DNA from: Ruminococcaceae bacterium UBA1425
GTDB lineage: Bacteria; Bacillota; Clostridia; Oscillospirales; Acutalibacteraceae
Assembly (NCBI GenBank): GCA_002329365.1
Contig: DCUB01000004.1
Coordinates: 29,298-41,800 of the forward strand
DNA length: 12,503 bases
Direction: 5' to 3'
Each line of letters begins with the position of its first letter. Positions within the stretch are counted from its first letter, which is position 1. A model generated the notes under the pieces. The model was not told the origin of the DNA and did no database searches. It saw nothing but the letters and a program-made list of their open reading frames with translations. Of this stretch, positions 12,489-12,503 are shown one piece after another. The position numbers and the translations under genes are program-made.

Positions 12489-12503
12489 TTGAAACATTTT
12501 AAT
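12489..12503 (+). CDS. Possible start of a gene cut by the window edge
   Basis: TTG (12489-12491) opens a short frame beginning MKHFN and is preceded by AAGGAAGGA (about 12475-12483), a fair Shine-Dalgarno at about 6 nt. Only five codons are visible, so neither the start nor a product can be judged. Confidence 0.25.

Noticed and set aside
1..12503. CRISPR arrays, tRNA genes, transposases or phage genes
   Set aside because: No regularly spaced repeats, cloverleaf sequences or recognisable mobile-element proteins were seen on either strand.

Overview
The window is an origin-proximal housekeeping region of a Gram-positive bacterium of roughly 50% GC (hand estimate). It is most likely a Clostridia member, perhaps of the Oscillospirales, by gene order, SD-led starts, parS sequence and dispersed-repeat style; the order-level placement is inference. 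Every recognised gene lies on the + strand except one small gene at the right end.

Layout. Positions 1-103 hold the 3' end of the SRP RNA gene and its terminator. Next come dnaX, ybaB and recR (127-2796), the clamp-loader/recombination block that follows the SRP RNA in Bacillus. A non-coding stretch (2797-3045) looks like the core of oriC: near-consensus DnaA boxes, a GC-rich spacer, five DnaA-trios and an AT-rich unwinding tract, in the order known between dnaA and dnaN in Bacillus subtilis. Here dnaA is absent and recR stands in its place. Then follow dnaN, yaaA/rlbA, recF and remB (3046-5768), nth, mnmG and rsmG (5765-9024), a separately promoted noc (9149-9979), an intergenic region with a terminator, an inverted repeat, a parS site and a promoter (9980-10310), and soj/parA and spo0J/parB (10311-11962). 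The right end (11963-12503) has a strong stem-loop, a dispersed-repeat-like element, and a minus-strand gene for a 62-aa glycine-zipper protein.

How the genes work together. DnaX loads the DnaN clamp. RecF and RecR act at stalled forks and gaps. The oriC module would start replication. ParA, ParB and the two perfect parS sites segregate the new origin, and Noc couples division to the nucleoid. MnmG and RsmG modify tRNA and rRNA, Nth repairs oxidised pyrimidines, and the S4 protein probably helps ribosome assembly. Four DNA-recognition residues separate the two ParB-family proteins into one Noc type and one true ParB.

I see no clear novel multi-gene system. The most interesting points are the dnaA-less oriC with atypical DnaA boxes, the head-on placement of dnaX-ybaB-recR to its left (supported by a hand-counted shift in GC skew), the same 9-mer in the soj promoter, and a Noc without the usual N-terminal membrane helix.
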